From positions 1 to 27,981 of the forward strand of contig CAJUFA010000038.1 in assembly GCA_910585725.1 (NCBI GenBank): 27,981 bases of DNA. Reading direction: 5' to 3'. This DNA comes from an uncultured Dorea sp. Lineage in GTDB: Bacteria; Bacillota; Clostridia; Lachnospirales; Lachnospiraceae. Below are positions 7,605 to 16,372 of this stretch, piece after piece. How positions within the stretch are numbered: position 1 is the stretch's first letter; every line of letters starts with the position of its first letter. The notes under the pieces are model-generated. The model did no database searches and was not told where the DNA came from. It saw nothing but the letters and a program-made list of their open reading frames with translations. A program made the translations under genes and the position numbers.

Positions 7605-8531
7605 ATGGCAAAATATATTGTAAAACGAGTTCTGCTTGCAATCGTCACACTATTCGTGCTTACGAGTATCGTGTTCGTTCTGGTGCGTCTGCTGCCCGGC
7701 GATCCATTTTCAAGTCCGAAGATGACGCCTGAGATTAAGGCTAACCTGGAAGCATATTATGGACTCGACAAACCACTTCCGGTACAGTATGTAACTTATA
7801 TGAAGAATGTATTCCACGGAGACTTAGGGTACTCTATGAAATACGAAGGACGTACGGTAAACCGTATTATCGCGGAATCTTTTCCATATTCTGCGGATTT
7901 GGGAATCAGGGCGCTGTGTTTCGCGTTCTTTTTCGGAATTATACTGGGAATTATTGCGGCTTTGAACCGCGGGAGAAAACTGGATTTCTTCTGTATATTG
8001 ATTGCGATTGTGGGAACATCCATACCAGACTTTATCATGGGATCGCTTTTGCAGTATTTCTTCGGGATTAAGTGGCAGATACTTCCGGTTGCACAGTATA
8101 CAAGCTTTAAGCATACGATTCTGCCGTCTATAGCGGTAGGATTCTATACCCTGGCTTCCGTATCCCGTCTGATGCGTTCCAGTATGCTTGAGGTTGTAAC
8201 CTCAGACTATACGAAGACTGCAAGGGCAAAGGGATTGTCAGAATTCCGTGTAACCTTTAAACATCAGATCCGTAACGCGATCACTCCGATCATTACGATT
8301 ATGGGTCCGACGGTTGCGTCCGTACTTACCGGTACGTTTGTAATTGAAGCGTTGTTTGCAATTCCGGGTATGGGAAAACATTACGTGGATAGTATCAATA
8401 TGGCTGATTATACATTGGTTCTGGGTATGACGATTTTCTATGGCGCATTCCTTGTTATTGCGATCCTGGTTGTAGATATCCTGTATGGTATCGTAGATCC
8501 TAGAATCCGTCTCAGCGGAAAGAAAGCGTAG
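7605..8531 (+). CDS. oppB: Peptide ABC transporter permease (OppB/DppB)
   Basis: This 308-residue inner-membrane subunit forms half of the peptide pore. The start MAKYIVKRVLLAI is typical of the family, followed by a membrane helix, the LLPGDPF stretch, an extracellular loop with YGLDKPLPVQY and GDLGYSMKY, and about five more helices. The cytoplasmic EAA loop that docks with the ATPases is visible as VTSDYTKTARAKGLSEFRV. The frame extends upstream to a GTG at 7560 inside the inverted repeat. ATG 7605 is preferred because AAAGGAG lies about 7 bases before it and it gives the normal N-terminus. The next gene starts 10 bases after its stop. Confidence 0.93.
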   Translation: MAKYIVKRVLLAIVTLFVLTSIVFVLVRLLPGDPFSSPKMTPEIKANLEAYYGLDKPLPVQYVTYMKNVFHGDLGYSMKYEGRTVNRIIAESFPYSADLGIRALCFAFFFGIILGIIAALNRGRKLDFFCILIAIVGTSIPDFIMGSLLQYFFGIKWQILPVAQYTSFKHTILPSIAVGFYTLASVSRLMRSSMLEVVTSDYTKTARAKGLSEFRVTFKHQIRNAITPIITIMGPTVASVLTGTFVIEALFAIPGMGKHYVDSINMADYTLVLGMTIFYGAFLVIAILVVDILYGIVDPRIRLSGKKA

Positions 8532-8541
8532 GTGAATGGAC

Positions 8542-9465
8542 ATGGCAGAGATAACAAGAGAGAGATTTAAAGTTATTGGAAAGAATACAAGGAGTATGGA
8601 GTCCATTTCCCGTCCGAATATCGGTTACTGGCAGGATGCATGGAGACGTATCCGTAAAAACAGAATTGCATTCTTTTCATTATGTTTGATAGGATTATAC
8701 ATACTTTTGGCGATATTTGCGCCAATGTTCAGTCAATATGACTATTCGACACAGAATGTAAATGAGATGAGTCGGAGCCTTTCGTCAAAGCATTGGTTTG
8801 GAACAGATTCCTTAGGCCGGGACCTCTGGGTACGTTCCTGGATGGGCGCGCGGGTGTCCCTTACGATCGGATTCGCGGCGAGCATTATCAATGCCTGCAT
8901 CGGTTCTGTCCTTGGAGGCGTCTCGGGATTCTACGGCGGCAAGGTGGATATGCTGATCCAGCGTATCGTGGATGTTCTGTACGGAATCCCCAGCATGATC
9001 GTAACGATTCTTTTAATGGTTGTAATCGGTAACGGCGTTCATTGTCTGATCATTGCGATGTGTATGGTAGGATGGATCGGAAGCTGCCGGTTTGTCCGGG
9101 GTGAAGTGCTGAAACTGCGTGAGTCTGATTTTGTCGCGGCGGCAAGAATCCTTGGCGTGCCGGATATGGTGATCATCATTAAGCATATATTACCCAATAT
9201 TATGGGGCTTATTATTACGAACCTGACAATGGCGATTCCGGGCGCGATCTTCCAGGAAGCGTTCTTAAGCTATATCGGTCTTGGTATCAAGCCGCCGGGA
9301 TGCAGTTGGGGAGTACTTGCGAAAGAAGGTATCGCACAGCTGCGTATTCATCCGTATCAGGTTGTTGTGCCGGCCGTGCTGATCTGTACGACTATGCTGG
9401 CGCTGAATCTGTTAGGCGACGGTCTTCGAGATGCATTTGACCCGAAGCTTCGGGGAACAGAATAG
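8542..9465 (+). CDS. oppC: Peptide ABC transporter permease (OppC/DppC)
   Basis: This 307-residue second permease subunit has the OppC-type soluble N-terminus (residues about 1-45, with YWQDAWRRIRKNRIAFFSL), a first helix, the loop HWFGTDSLGRDLWVRSWMGAR and about five further helices. The EAA loop is visible as RESDFVAAARILGV and the C-terminal FDPKLRG is usual. An ATG at 8536 is in frame, but AGGTG (8530-8534) is only one base from it and seven from ATG 8542, so the second start is preferred. That ribosome site overlaps the oppB stop, indicating translational coupling. Confidence 0.92.
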   Translation: MAEITRERFKVIGKNTRSMESISRPNIGYWQDAWRRIRKNRIAFFSLCLIGLYILLAIFAPMFSQYDYSTQNVNEMSRSLSSKHWFGTDSLGRDLWVRSWMGARVSLTIGFAASIINACIGSVLGGVSGFYGGKVDMLIQRIVDVLYGIPSMIVTILLMVVIGNGVHCLIIAMCMVGWIGSCRFVRGEVLKLRESDFVAAARILGVPDMVIIIKHILPNIMGLIITNLTMAIPGAIFQEAFLSYIGLGIKPPGCSWGVLAKEGIAQLRIHPYQVVVPAVLICTTMLALNLLGDGLRDAFDPKLRGTE

Positions 9466-9480
9466 GAAAGGAGTAAGAAG

Positions 9481-10506
9481 ATGGAAAATTTATTAGAAGT
9501 TAAGAATCTGACATTCTCCTTTCATACATACGGGGGTGTCGTAAAGGCAGTTCGCGATGTGAGTTTTGAGGTGCGTCCGGGTGAGATTCTCGGTATTGTA
9601 GGAGAGTCTGGTTGTGGAAAGAGCGTTACCTCTTCTTGTATTATGCGTCTGAATCCGGAACCGCCGGGGTTCTTTGACGGCGGTGAGATCATCTATAAGG
9701 GAGACGACGTGCTGAAGATGGATAAGAAAGCGCTGCGCAATATGCGCGGAACCGAGATTGGATTCATCTTCCAGGACCCTATGACTTCCCTGAATCCGAC
9801 CATGAGGATCGGTAAGCAGATCGAGGAAGTCTTTGTCGGCAAAAAGGGCATGAGCGCTGCCGAGAAGAAGCAGAAAGCGTTGGAAATCCTGAAGCTGGTT
9901 GGAATTTCTGACGGAGAGCGCAGGTATAAGCAGTATCCTCATGAGCTGTCCGGCGGTATGAAGCAGCGTGTCATGATTGCGATCGCCCTGGTAGGAAGTC
10001 CGAGTATCGTCATTGCCGACGAGCCGACGACGTCTCTGGACGTTACGATCGAGGCGCAGATCTTAGATCTGCTTAAGAACCTGCAGAAGACACTGGGGAC
10101 TTCTATTATACTGATCACTCATGATCTGGGTGTTATAGCGAAACTTTGCGATCGTGTTCTGGTTATGTACGGCGGCAAGATCGTGGAGAGAGGAACGGTG
10201 GACGAGATCTTCTATGAGACTGCCCATCCGTATACGAAAGGCCTGATGCAGTCGATTGCAAGGCTGGATACCGCTAAGGGAGAAAAATTAAAACCAATCG
10301 AAGGGACACCTCCTGACTTGTTCTCTCCTCCGGTTGGATGCCCGTTCGCGGCCCGGTGCGAGTATTGTATGGATGTCTGCATCGATACGCCGCCGGAGAC
10401 GTATACGCTCTCCGAAGAGCATAGGACCTGCTGCTGGCTGCAGCATGAATTTGCTCCGGATACAGATATAAAGAAAACTGTGATAAAGAAAGGAGAGGTG
10501 GAATAA
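9481..10506 (+). CDS. oppD: Peptide ABC transporter ATPase (OppD/DppD)
   Basis: This 341-residue cytoplasmic ATPase drives peptide import with its partner OppF. Visible motifs are the Walker A GESGCGKS (41-48), the Q-loop in IFQDPMTSLNP, the signature LSGGMKQR, the Walker B VIADEPTT and the switch His in ITHD. The C-terminal oligopeptide-type extension is Cys-rich (Cys 287, 293, 296, 300, with 317 and 318), the pattern linked to an iron-sulfur cluster in some family members. GGAAAGGAG lies upstream of the ATG. The TAA stop shares its last base with the ATG of the next gene, so OppD and OppF are translationally coupled. Confidence 0.95.
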   Translation: MENLLEVKNLTFSFHTYGGVVKAVRDVSFEVRPGEILGIVGESGCGKSVTSSCIMRLNPEPPGFFDGGEIIYKGDDVLKMDKKALRNMRGTEIGFIFQDPMTSLNPTMRIGKQIEEVFVGKKGMSAAEKKQKALEILKLVGISDGERRYKQYPHELSGGMKQRVMIAIALVGSPSIVIADEPTTSLDVTIEAQILDLLKNLQKTLGTSIILITHDLGVIAKLCDRVLVMYGGKIVERGTVDEIFYETAHPYTKGLMQSIARLDTAKGEKLKPIEGTPPDLFSPPVGCPFAARCEYCMDVCIDTPPETYTLSEEHRTCCWLQHEFAPDTDIKKTVIKKGEVE

Positions 10507-11477
10507 TGGCAGGAAGTGAATCGAATCAGCCTCTCGTACAGGTGAATCATTTATGTAAATATTTTCATATCAGCCGTAAAGAGACATTGAAGGCGGTAGA
10601 CGACGTAACGTTCCATATTAATAAAGGAGAGACTGTCAGCCTGGTAGGAGAATCCGGATGTGGGAAGTCTACAACCGGACGGTGTATGATCCGGCTGTAT
10701 AATCCGACCAAAGGCGAGATCATCTATAACGGGAAGGATATTATGAAGCTGTCAAGGGCGGAGCAGAAGGAATTCTGTAAGAAGGTACAGATGATCTTCC
10801 AGAATCCATACTCTTCCCTGAATCCGCGTATGACGGTCAAGGAGATTGTAGGCGAAGGTCTGAAACAGCATGGAATGACCCAGAAGGAAGTAGATGAGAA
10901 GGTGGAGAAGCTTCTTGAGACGGTTGGTCTTAACAAGGATCATATGTCACGTTTTCCGCATGAGTTCTCCGGCGGACAGAGACAGCGTATCGGTATTGCG
11001 AGAGCGCTTTCTGTAGATCCGGAATTCATTATCTGTGACGAACCGATCTCGGCTCTCGACGTGTCTATCCAGGCACAGGTCATCAATATGCTGAAGAATC
11101 TGCAGGAGACTATGGGATTGACGTATCTCTTTATCGCCCATGACCTGAGTGTTGTAAAGTACATTTCCGACCGTGTGGTCGTAATGTATCTGGGTATGAT
11201 CGTGGAGACGGCCGAGACAGAAGAGCTCTTCTCGAATACACAGCATCCTTATACGAAAGCGCTGCTGTCGGCGATTCCGGAGGCGGATCCGAAGAAAGCG
11301 AAAGCGAATGAACGTATCCCTATCAAAGGTGAGATTCCAAGTCCCATCAACCCGAAGGATTGCTGCAGGTTCGCGGAACGCTGCGAGTATGCGACGGAAC
11401 GCTGCAGAGGTGAGATTCCGAAGCTTCGTGAAGTGGCGCCGGGACACATGGTAGCATGTCATTTGTTGGACAGATAA
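10506..11477 (+). CDS. oppF: Peptide ABC transporter ATPase (OppF/DppF)
   Basis: This 323-residue second ATPase of the importer carries the Walker A GESGCGKST (48-56), the Q-loop IFQNPYSSLNPRM, the signature FSGGQRQR, the Walker B IICDEPISALD and the switch His in IAHD. The C-terminal extension holds Cys 286, 287, 293, 300 and 318, similar to but sparser than in OppD. GAGGTG lies just before the ATG, which overlaps the oppD stop by one base. It is the last gene of the peptide block and is followed 16 bases later by a terminator. Confidence 0.95.
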   Translation: MAGSESNQPLVQVNHLCKYFHISRKETLKAVDDVTFHINKGETVSLVGESGCGKSTTGRCMIRLYNPTKGEIIYNGKDIMKLSRAEQKEFCKKVQMIFQNPYSSLNPRMTVKEIVGEGLKQHGMTQKEVDEKVEKLLETVGLNKDHMSRFPHEFSGGQRQRIGIARALSVDPEFIICDEPISALDVSIQAQVINMLKNLQETMGLTYLFIAHDLSVVKYISDRVVVMYLGMIVETAETEELFSNTQHPYTKALLSAIPEADPKKAKANERIPIKGEIPSPINPKDCCRFAERCEYATERCRGEIPKLREVAPGHMVACHLLDR

Positions 11478-11493
11478 TTTATATAATGTATAG

Positions 11494-11527
11494 AGACTGC
11501 CGGAGAATTCGTCTTCCGGCAGTCTTT
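11494..11527 (+). terminator. Rho-independent terminator of the opp operon
   Basis: An 11-bp stem (AGACTGCCGGA 11494-11504, TCCGGCAGTCT 11515-11525) with a 10-base loop, followed by a T-rich run broken by single A and C bases. It ends the peptidase-opp unit. Confidence 0.85.
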
Positions 11528-11604
11528 ACTTTCTGCTTCTTATCTCATATAATAAGAACAGTATGAAACTCAGGAAAAAGAGGAGAAAGGGAAGTGATAT
11601 CTTT

Positions 11605-12393
11605 ATGAATTATTCAGAGAATCCAGATAAACAATATCATGTCCAGGTAGGCAGGGGAGACGTGGGGAGATATGTGATTCTTCCAGGAGATCCTAAGCGC
11701 TGCGAGAAGATTGCGAAATATTTCGACGATGCGAAGTTGATAGCGGACAGCAGGGAATATGTGACTTATACCGGTTATCTGGAGGGGGTCAAGGTAAGCG
11801 TGACGTCGACAGGCATAGGAGGTCCGTCTGCGTCTATTGCGATGGAAGAGCTTGTGAAAGCGGGAGCGGATACATTTGTCCGAATCGGTACCTGCGGTGG
11901 TATGCAGACCAATGTAATGAGCGGCGACGTCGTAATTGCAACCGGGGCGGTCAGGATGGAAGGAACGAGCAGGGAATATGCGCCGATTGAATATCCGGCG
12001 GTGGCTGATATCCAGGTGGTTAACGCATTGATAGAGGCGGCGAAGGGACTTCAAAAGTCATATCATGTAGGCGTTGTTCAGTGCAAGGATTCATTCTACG
12101 GACAGCATTCTCCGGAAACGAAACCGGTTTACTGGGATTTGCTGAATAAATGGGAGGCATGGAAGAGGATGGGGTGTCTCGCGTCGGAGATGGAGTCGGC
12201 TGCGTTGTTCATCGTGGCAGGCAGCCTGCATGTCAGGGTAGGATCCTGTTTCCTTGTGGTTGCGAATCAGGAAAGGGAGAAAGAAGGTCTGGAAAACCCG
12301 GTTGTCCATGATACGGACATGGCGGTTCGTGTCGCGGTCGAGGCGGTAAGGAATCTGATCAGGGAAGATCAGGAAGAGGTGAAGAGCTGCTGA
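11605..12393 (+). CDS. udp: Uridine phosphorylase
   Basis: This 262-residue enzyme of the NP-I nucleoside phosphorylase family splits uridine with phosphate into uracil and ribose-1-phosphate in pyrimidine salvage. Family marks are ILPGDPKRCEKIA with the phosphate-site Gly and Arg near residues 28-32, SVTSTGIGGPSASIAMEEL, RIGTCGGMQ, and the ribose/base-site motif ASEMESAALF. The frame opens 14 codons earlier at ATG 11563, but that site has no ribosome signal and adds a basic tail foreign to the family. ATG 11605 follows AGGGA at about 12 bases and gives the typical MNYSENPDKQYHV start. It precedes moeA by 34 bases on the same strand. Shared transcription is likely, though the functional link is not obvious. 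Confidence 0.92.
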   Translation: MNYSENPDKQYHVQVGRGDVGRYVILPGDPKRCEKIAKYFDDAKLIADSREYVTYTGYLEGVKVSVTSTGIGGPSASIAMEELVKAGADTFVRIGTCGGMQTNVMSGDVVIATGAVRMEGTSREYAPIEYPAVADIQVVNALIEAAKGLQKSYHVGVVQCKDSFYGQHSPETKPVYWDLLNKWEAWKRMGCLASEMESAALFIVAGSLHVRVGSCFLVVANQEREKEGLENPVVHDTDMAVRVAVEAVRNLIREDQEEVKSC

Positions 12394-12427
12394 TAGGAAA
12401 GATTGGGGGAAAGGTACAGCAGATAAG

Positions 12428-13639
12428 ATGGGTGAGATGACGATCGAATTGAAGCGGGCACAGGAAATGTTGCTTGAGAGGACTAAGAGAATTATCGAGG
12501 CGGAGTTCATCTCTCTGTGGGACGCCGTGAACAGAGTACTGGCAGAGGATATCTATGCCGGTCGCGACCAGCCGCCGTTTCCGCGTTCGCCGCTTGACGG
12601 TTACGCCTTGCGGAGCAGTGATATTAAGGGCGCGTCAAAGGAGCGTCCGGCGACGCTTACTGTGATAGATGAGGTGGATGCAGGGTATGTAAGTAAGTAT
12701 TGCGTAGAGGAAGGGACGACTGTGCGCATTATGACGGGCGCGCCGATTCCGGACGGGGCCGACTGTATCGTCGGACAGGAGGATACGGATTATGGGGAAG
12801 AGACCGTAGAAATCTACGAAGAGATACAGGCGTATGAGAATTACTGTTATGCTGGAGAGGATTATAAGGCCGGTACAAAGATATTGGAAAAGGATACGTT
12901 ATTAGGGCATATTGAAGTCGGGATTCTGGCAAGCCTTGGGTTGGAAGAAGTAAGGGTATATAGAAAGCCAAGAGTCTCTGTGCTGACGACAGGAGATGAG
13001 ACTATACTTCCGGGGGAAGCTTTAGGACCGGGAAAAATCTATGATTCGAATCTGTATACCCTGGCGACAAGGCTGACGTCTCTGGGAATTGACGTGATCC
13101 GGGGAGACCATGTAGATGATGATTCCGACGCGGCTGCAAAGTGGATAAAGACTAATGCGGGGGAGACGGATATCATCATCACCACAGGAGGAGTATCGGT
13201 AGGCAAGAAGGATATTATGCACGAAGCGCTGGAACTGCTTGGATGTGAACGGATATTCTGGAAGGTCCTTATAAAACCGGGGATGCCGACGCTGTGCGCC
13301 CGGTATCGGGATACGCTTCTGATTTGTCTGTCGGGGAACCCCTTTGGCGCCGCGGTCAACTTGGAACTTCTGGTGCGTCCGGTTCTTGCGAAACAGACCG
13401 GAAGAAAGGATCTGGAGCTTAAGAGAGTCTCGGCTGCGGCAGAGAATGGTTTTCCGAAAAGAAGCGGTGTGACCAGATATGTCCGGGCATATTATGAGGA
13501 CGGAAGAGTTCGGATACCGGAAGGGTCGAATGCGTCGGGGATTCTGAGCAGTATGCGGGGATGCAACTGTCTGATGGAGATCCCGGCAGGAACTGTAAGT
13601 GTGGACAGGGGGGACCGGGTATGGGTCGTCTTGCTGTAA
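12428..13639 (+). CDS. moeA: Molybdopterin molybdenumtransferase MoeA
   Basis: This 403-residue enzyme inserts molybdate into adenylated molybdopterin, the last core step of molybdenum cofactor synthesis. Visible signatures are FPRSPLDGYALRSSD (51-65), MTGAPIPDGADCIV (102-115), TTGDE (187-191), TTGGVSVGKKD (252-262), KPGMP (283-287) and LSGNP (301-305), followed by the C-terminal beta-barrel domain. Length is normal. The start is slightly uncertain: the GGGGGAAAGG run is about 13 bases before ATG 12428, while a second in-frame ATG at 12437 is also possible. It is followed by mobB after 18 bases. No other cofactor synthesis gene and no molybdoenzyme lies in the window, so the enzyme served must be encoded elsewhere. 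Confidence 0.93.
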   Translation: MGEMTIELKRAQEMLLERTKRIIEAEFISLWDAVNRVLAEDIYAGRDQPPFPRSPLDGYALRSSDIKGASKERPATLTVIDEVDAGYVSKYCVEEGTTVRIMTGAPIPDGADCIVGQEDTDYGEETVEIYEEIQAYENYCYAGEDYKAGTKILEKDTLLGHIEVGILASLGLEEVRVYRKPRVSVLTTGDETILPGEALGPGKIYDSNLYTLATRLTSLGIDVIRGDHVDDDSDAAAKWIKTNAGETDIIITTGGVSVGKKDIMHEALELLGCERIFWKVLIKPGMPTLCARYRDTLLICLSGNPFGAAVNLELLVRPVLAKQTGRKDLELKRVSAAAENGFPKRSGVTRYVRAYYEDGRVRIPEGSNASGILSSMRGCNCLMEIPAGTVSVDRGDRVWVVLL

Positions 13640-13657
13640 AGAAAGAGAAGTTAAGAT

Positions 13658-14155
13658 ATGAAGGGAAATGAAGGGAGAAAGATCGTTTCTGTCTGCGGGG
13701 TGAAGAATTCGGGAAAGACGACGCTTCTTACAAGGCTTGTAAAGGAATTGACTAAGAGGGGAGTTAAGGTCGCGGTCATTAAGCATGACGGTCATGACTT
13801 TATCTGTGATATAGAGGGGTCGGATACAGACAGGTTAAAGAAAGCGGGGGCTTATGGAACGGCGATATTTTCGGATTACCGTATAGCCGTTCATAAGACG
13901 GGAACGAAAGAGAAGGAAAAAGAATTGTTTGGGATGTTTCCGGAGGCCGATCTTATTTTCTTAGAAGGGATGAAGGACAGTGATTATCCCAAGATTGAAG
14001 TGATCCGAAAAGAGGTGTCGGATCGCCCCGTTTCGAATCCTAACGGGCGTTTCTTGATCGTGACGGACCGTGACCTGTCAGAATATGGGGAAGAAGCGGC
14101 CGGGTTTGGAGATGTGGAGAAGATTATCGGAAAAATATTGGATACATTAAGATGA
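13658..14155 (+). CDS. mobB: Molybdopterin-guanine dinucleotide biosynthesis protein MobB
   Basis: This 165-residue P-loop GTP-binding protein of the MobB family is thought to assist nucleotide attachment to molybdopterin or cofactor delivery. The Walker A is GVKNSGKTT near residues 14-22, followed by LTRLVKELTKRGVKVAVIKHDGH, the Asp-containing IEGSDTDRLKKAGA region typical of MobB, and LIFLEGMKDSDYPKIEV. AAGAGAAG lies before the ATG. It directly follows moeA and probably shares its transcript. The C-terminal part (FGDVEKIIGKIL) matches the usual end of the family. Confidence 0.92.
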   Translation: MKGNEGRKIVSVCGVKNSGKTTLLTRLVKELTKRGVKVAVIKHDGHDFICDIEGSDTDRLKKAGAYGTAIFSDYRIAVHKTGTKEKEKELFGMFPEADLIFLEGMKDSDYPKIEVIRKEVSDRPVSNPNGRFLIVTDRDLSEYGEEAAGFGDVEKIIGKILDTLR

Positions 14156-14176
14156 AGGTAGGAGGAGTGAGGTTTC

Positions 14177-15064
14177 ATGTTGGGGAAGATGGATTTCAGA
14201 AAGAAGGAGACGATGATTCAGGCGTCTCTGATCGTGATTGGCAGCCTGGCTTATTCGATTGGCCTGAATATGCTGATTACGCCGCTTGCGCTGTATAACG
14301 GGGGATTCATGGGTATCGCACAGTTGATCCGTACGTTTATGGTGAGCGTATTGCATATAAAGATGCCGCCGGGGATGGATATCGCGGGAGCGATCTATTA
14401 CATATTGAATGTTCCCTTGTTTTATATGGGATATCGGATTATGGGAAAGGGATTTTTTGTCAAATCCCTTTTTGGTACGACCGTCATCAGTATCTTTCTT
14501 GTGTTGGTACCGGTGCCGACGACGCCGATTATTGAGGATTATCTGACGGCGTGTATTATAGGCGGGATTATCGCAGGTTTTGGAAGCGGTATGATACTCA
14601 GAGGAAGAGGAACGGCCGGCGGTCCGGACATCATCGGCGTATGCTGCCTGAAGAAGAAACTGAATATCAGCGTGGGACAGGTCAATATTTTTCTGAATCT
14701 GGTAGTATATGGAATCTGTCTGTTTATGTTTGACATTGAGATCGTCGTATATTCGCTGATATACGCGACGGTATTTGCGTTGACGGTAGATAAAGTGCAT
14801 ATTCAGAATATTAATATGAGTGTTATGATATTTACCAAGAAGCTCGGGATATCCCAGGCGATCATGGATCAGACCGGGCGCGGGGTTACTACGTGGGACG
14901 GAGAGGGAGCCTACACGCGTATGCGGTCGTATATCCTCTTTGTTATGATTTCCAAATATGAGGTAGGGCAGATCAAACAGATCGTGCATGGTATCGATCC
15001 GAATGCATTTATGATCCTGACGGAGGGTTCTACGGTAATCGGCAATTTTGAGAAGAGATTATAA
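14177..15064 (+). CDS. YitT family membrane protein
   Basis: This 295-residue protein has about five to six membrane helices (residues roughly 12-180) followed by a soluble C-terminal DUF2179 domain (about 205-292) ending in GIDPNAFMILTEGSTVIGNF. YitT proteins are widespread in Firmicutes; their molecular role is unsettled, with transport or membrane sensing suggested. Glycine-rich helix segments such as GGIIAGFGSGMILRGRGTAGG are a family hallmark. AGGAGG is present upstream of the ATG. It is 21 bases from mobB and ends at a strong hairpin, so it is the last gene of this strand block. A link to molybdenum metabolism is not implied by the family. Confidence 0.88.
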   Translation: MLGKMDFRKKETMIQASLIVIGSLAYSIGLNMLITPLALYNGGFMGIAQLIRTFMVSVLHIKMPPGMDIAGAIYYILNVPLFYMGYRIMGKGFFVKSLFGTTVISIFLVLVPVPTTPIIEDYLTACIIGGIIAGFGSGMILRGRGTAGGPDIIGVCCLKKKLNISVGQVNIFLNLVVYGICLFMFDIEIVVYSLIYATVFALTVDKVHIQNINMSVMIFTKKLGISQAIMDQTGRGVTTWDGEGAYTRMRSYILFVMISKYEVGQIKQIVHGIDPNAFMILTEGSTVIGNFEKRL

Positions 15065-15077
15065 GTATAAAGATGAA

Positions 15078-15112
15078 AGGCTGCCGCAAAACGGAAGGAT
15101 TTGCAGCAGCCT
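15078..15112. terminator. Hairpin between convergent genes, probable bidirectional terminator
   Basis: Outer arms AGGCTGC (15078-15084) and GCAGCCT (15106-15112) plus inner arms GCAAA (15086-15090) and TTTGC (15100-15104) make a 12-bp stem with a single mismatch. It is followed on the plus strand by GTTTATGCTTT and on the minus strand by a TTTC-containing T-rich run. It sits between the YitT stop and the convergent small gene. Confidence 0.7.
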
Positions 15113-15121
15113 GTTTATGCT

Positions 15122-15469
15122 TTAATTTCCGCAGTATTTCGCGTAATCTTCTTCAAAACACTGGAATTCCCTCATCAGTGTGTCGAGAGCGGAATCGGAC
15201 AATCCTCCGATCAATGCGGTGATATCGGATTTTGTCTTCGCCGGGTTACAGGGGACTTCCAGTGCAAAATCGCTGTATGCCCGTATCTTGTTGAAATACA
15301 TGCCCGTATCCGGCTCTTCCCTGCCGCCGCGGCACATGTGGTACATCATGACGCAGTCCGTGGCGTCTGTATCCGCGCATTCTTTACAGATCCATTTGCC
15401 GAGATAATAATAAGTACTGCCGATCTGGTAGAGAAAGCCGGGGGATTTTAAAAGTTTTTCTGTTAACAT
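15122..15469 (-). CDS. Small cysteine-rich protein of unknown function
   Basis: This 115-residue soluble protein has a convincing start: AGGAGG (complement of 15478-15483) lies 8 bases before the ATG. I do not recognise the family. It has seven cysteines, at 28, 31, 39, 46, 74, 104 and 113. The first four make C-x2-C-x7-C-x6-C in a segment that also contains several Asp and His residues, which could bind a metal or form redox pairs. No signal peptide or membrane helix is seen; the rest looks helical (DITALIGGLSDSALDTLMREFQCFEEDYAKY). The neighbour upstream on its strand is the ABC-2 permease, 92 bases away. No function is proposed. Confidence 0.72.
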   Translation of the reverse strand: MLTEKLLKSPGFLYQIGSTYYYLGKWICKECADTDATDCVMMYHMCRGGREEPDTGMYFNKIRAYSDFALEVPCNPAKTKSDITALIGGLSDSALDTLMREFQCFEEDYAKYCGN

Positions 15470-15561
15470 CGAAGGTACCTCCTGGAATCTTTCCGTGAAA
15501 TATATGGCATAGAAATAACTGTCTCAACCATAGCAAATACCGGAGGGAAAAGCAAGCCTTT

Positions 15562-16329
15562 TTAATTGATTTCCGTCCGCCGTAACATACCGTAGCAGAC
15601 AGAGGCTATGATTACAGATGCGGCGGCAAACGTCAGCGCTCCAAGGAAAGGGTTGCCGCTTGGGATTCCCATGGCGCTTCGAAAAGCGTTTATAAGCTGC
15701 CGGGCAAACGGCGGATAGATGGACGTGCCGATAAATATACTGAAAAGCATAGGAGCGCCGCCGACGCCAAGGATTGGAACCGCGATACAATAGGCGGCCC
15801 GGTACTTTTTGGGCAGTCTGCAGCATATTCCGGCAAACAGAGTCCCTGTGATGAATAAGATTCCGTCTATCAGAAATTCCATCAGAAAACCGACGGCCGC
15901 TATCACGGCGGCAGAGTGGGTTTCAAAAAATCCCGGATAGAAGATCTTAAGTATCTTGAGAATATCAAAATTAATTGTGAAATCAAAGTCGATTACAAGA
16001 TTCAGCTTAGGCAGCATGATTATAAGCTGAAAAATCTGGTCGATCAGCGTACATATAAGGCTTATGATCACGGCTATACACAGGAGGCTTTTGAAGAAAT
16101 CCTTTCTGGAGACGCTGTTCATGACAGCCATCTGGCAATGTTCTTTATAAATGCCGACTCCTACTGCCAGACAGAAAATAGCGCTTGCAAATCCGTTCCC
16201 GGCGACTGTAATATGAGGGTATGTAAGGGCAATGATAACGGCGCCAGCCGTAATTAAAAGCATGATCAAGGCATAGATTGAGCAGCCGAACAGCATATCC
16301 TTTAACTGGAATTTAAATATTTTTTTCAT
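15562..16329 (-). CDS. ABC-2 type transporter membrane subunit
   Basis: This 255-residue protein has about six hydrophobic helices with little soluble mass, the layout of ABC-2 permeases. The N-terminus MKKIFKFQLKDMLFG and the cytoplasmic stretch HCQMAVMNSVSRKDFFKSL fit membrane subunits paired with YtrB-like ATPases, where a Ser-Arg-Lys loop follows the second helix. GAGGTG lies before the ATG. It is third in a minus-strand operon after the GntR regulator and the ATPase, with a 43-base gap to the ATPase. The exported or sensed compound is unknown; related YtrA operons answer to cell-wall-active peptides in Bacillus, which is only a precedent. Confidence 0.82.
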   Translation of the reverse strand: MKKIFKFQLKDMLFGCSIYALIMLLITAGAVIIALTYPHITVAGNGFASAIFCLAVGVGIYKEHCQMAVMNSVSRKDFFKSLLCIAVIISLICTLIDQIFQLIIMLPKLNLVIDFDFTINFDILKILKIFYPGFFETHSAAVIAAVGFLMEFLIDGILFITGTLFAGICCRLPKKYRAAYCIAVPILGVGGAPMLFSIFIGTSIYPPFARQLINAFRSAMGIPSGNPFLGALTFAAASVIIASVCYGMLRRTEIN

Positions 16330-16372
16330 GATGACACCTCTTCTTGAGTTCTATAAGGTTTTGAGTGTTAGA

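Noticed and set aside
11563..11604. Upstream ATG that would lengthen uridine phosphorylase by 14 residues
   Set aside because: No ribosome site before it, and the added basic residues are not part of the family; ATG 11605 fits better.
15530..15561. AAAAG/CTTTT pairing after the ABC-2 permease gene on the minus strand
   Set aside because: The stem is short and AT-only; no convincing terminator for the GntR-ABC operon could be seen.
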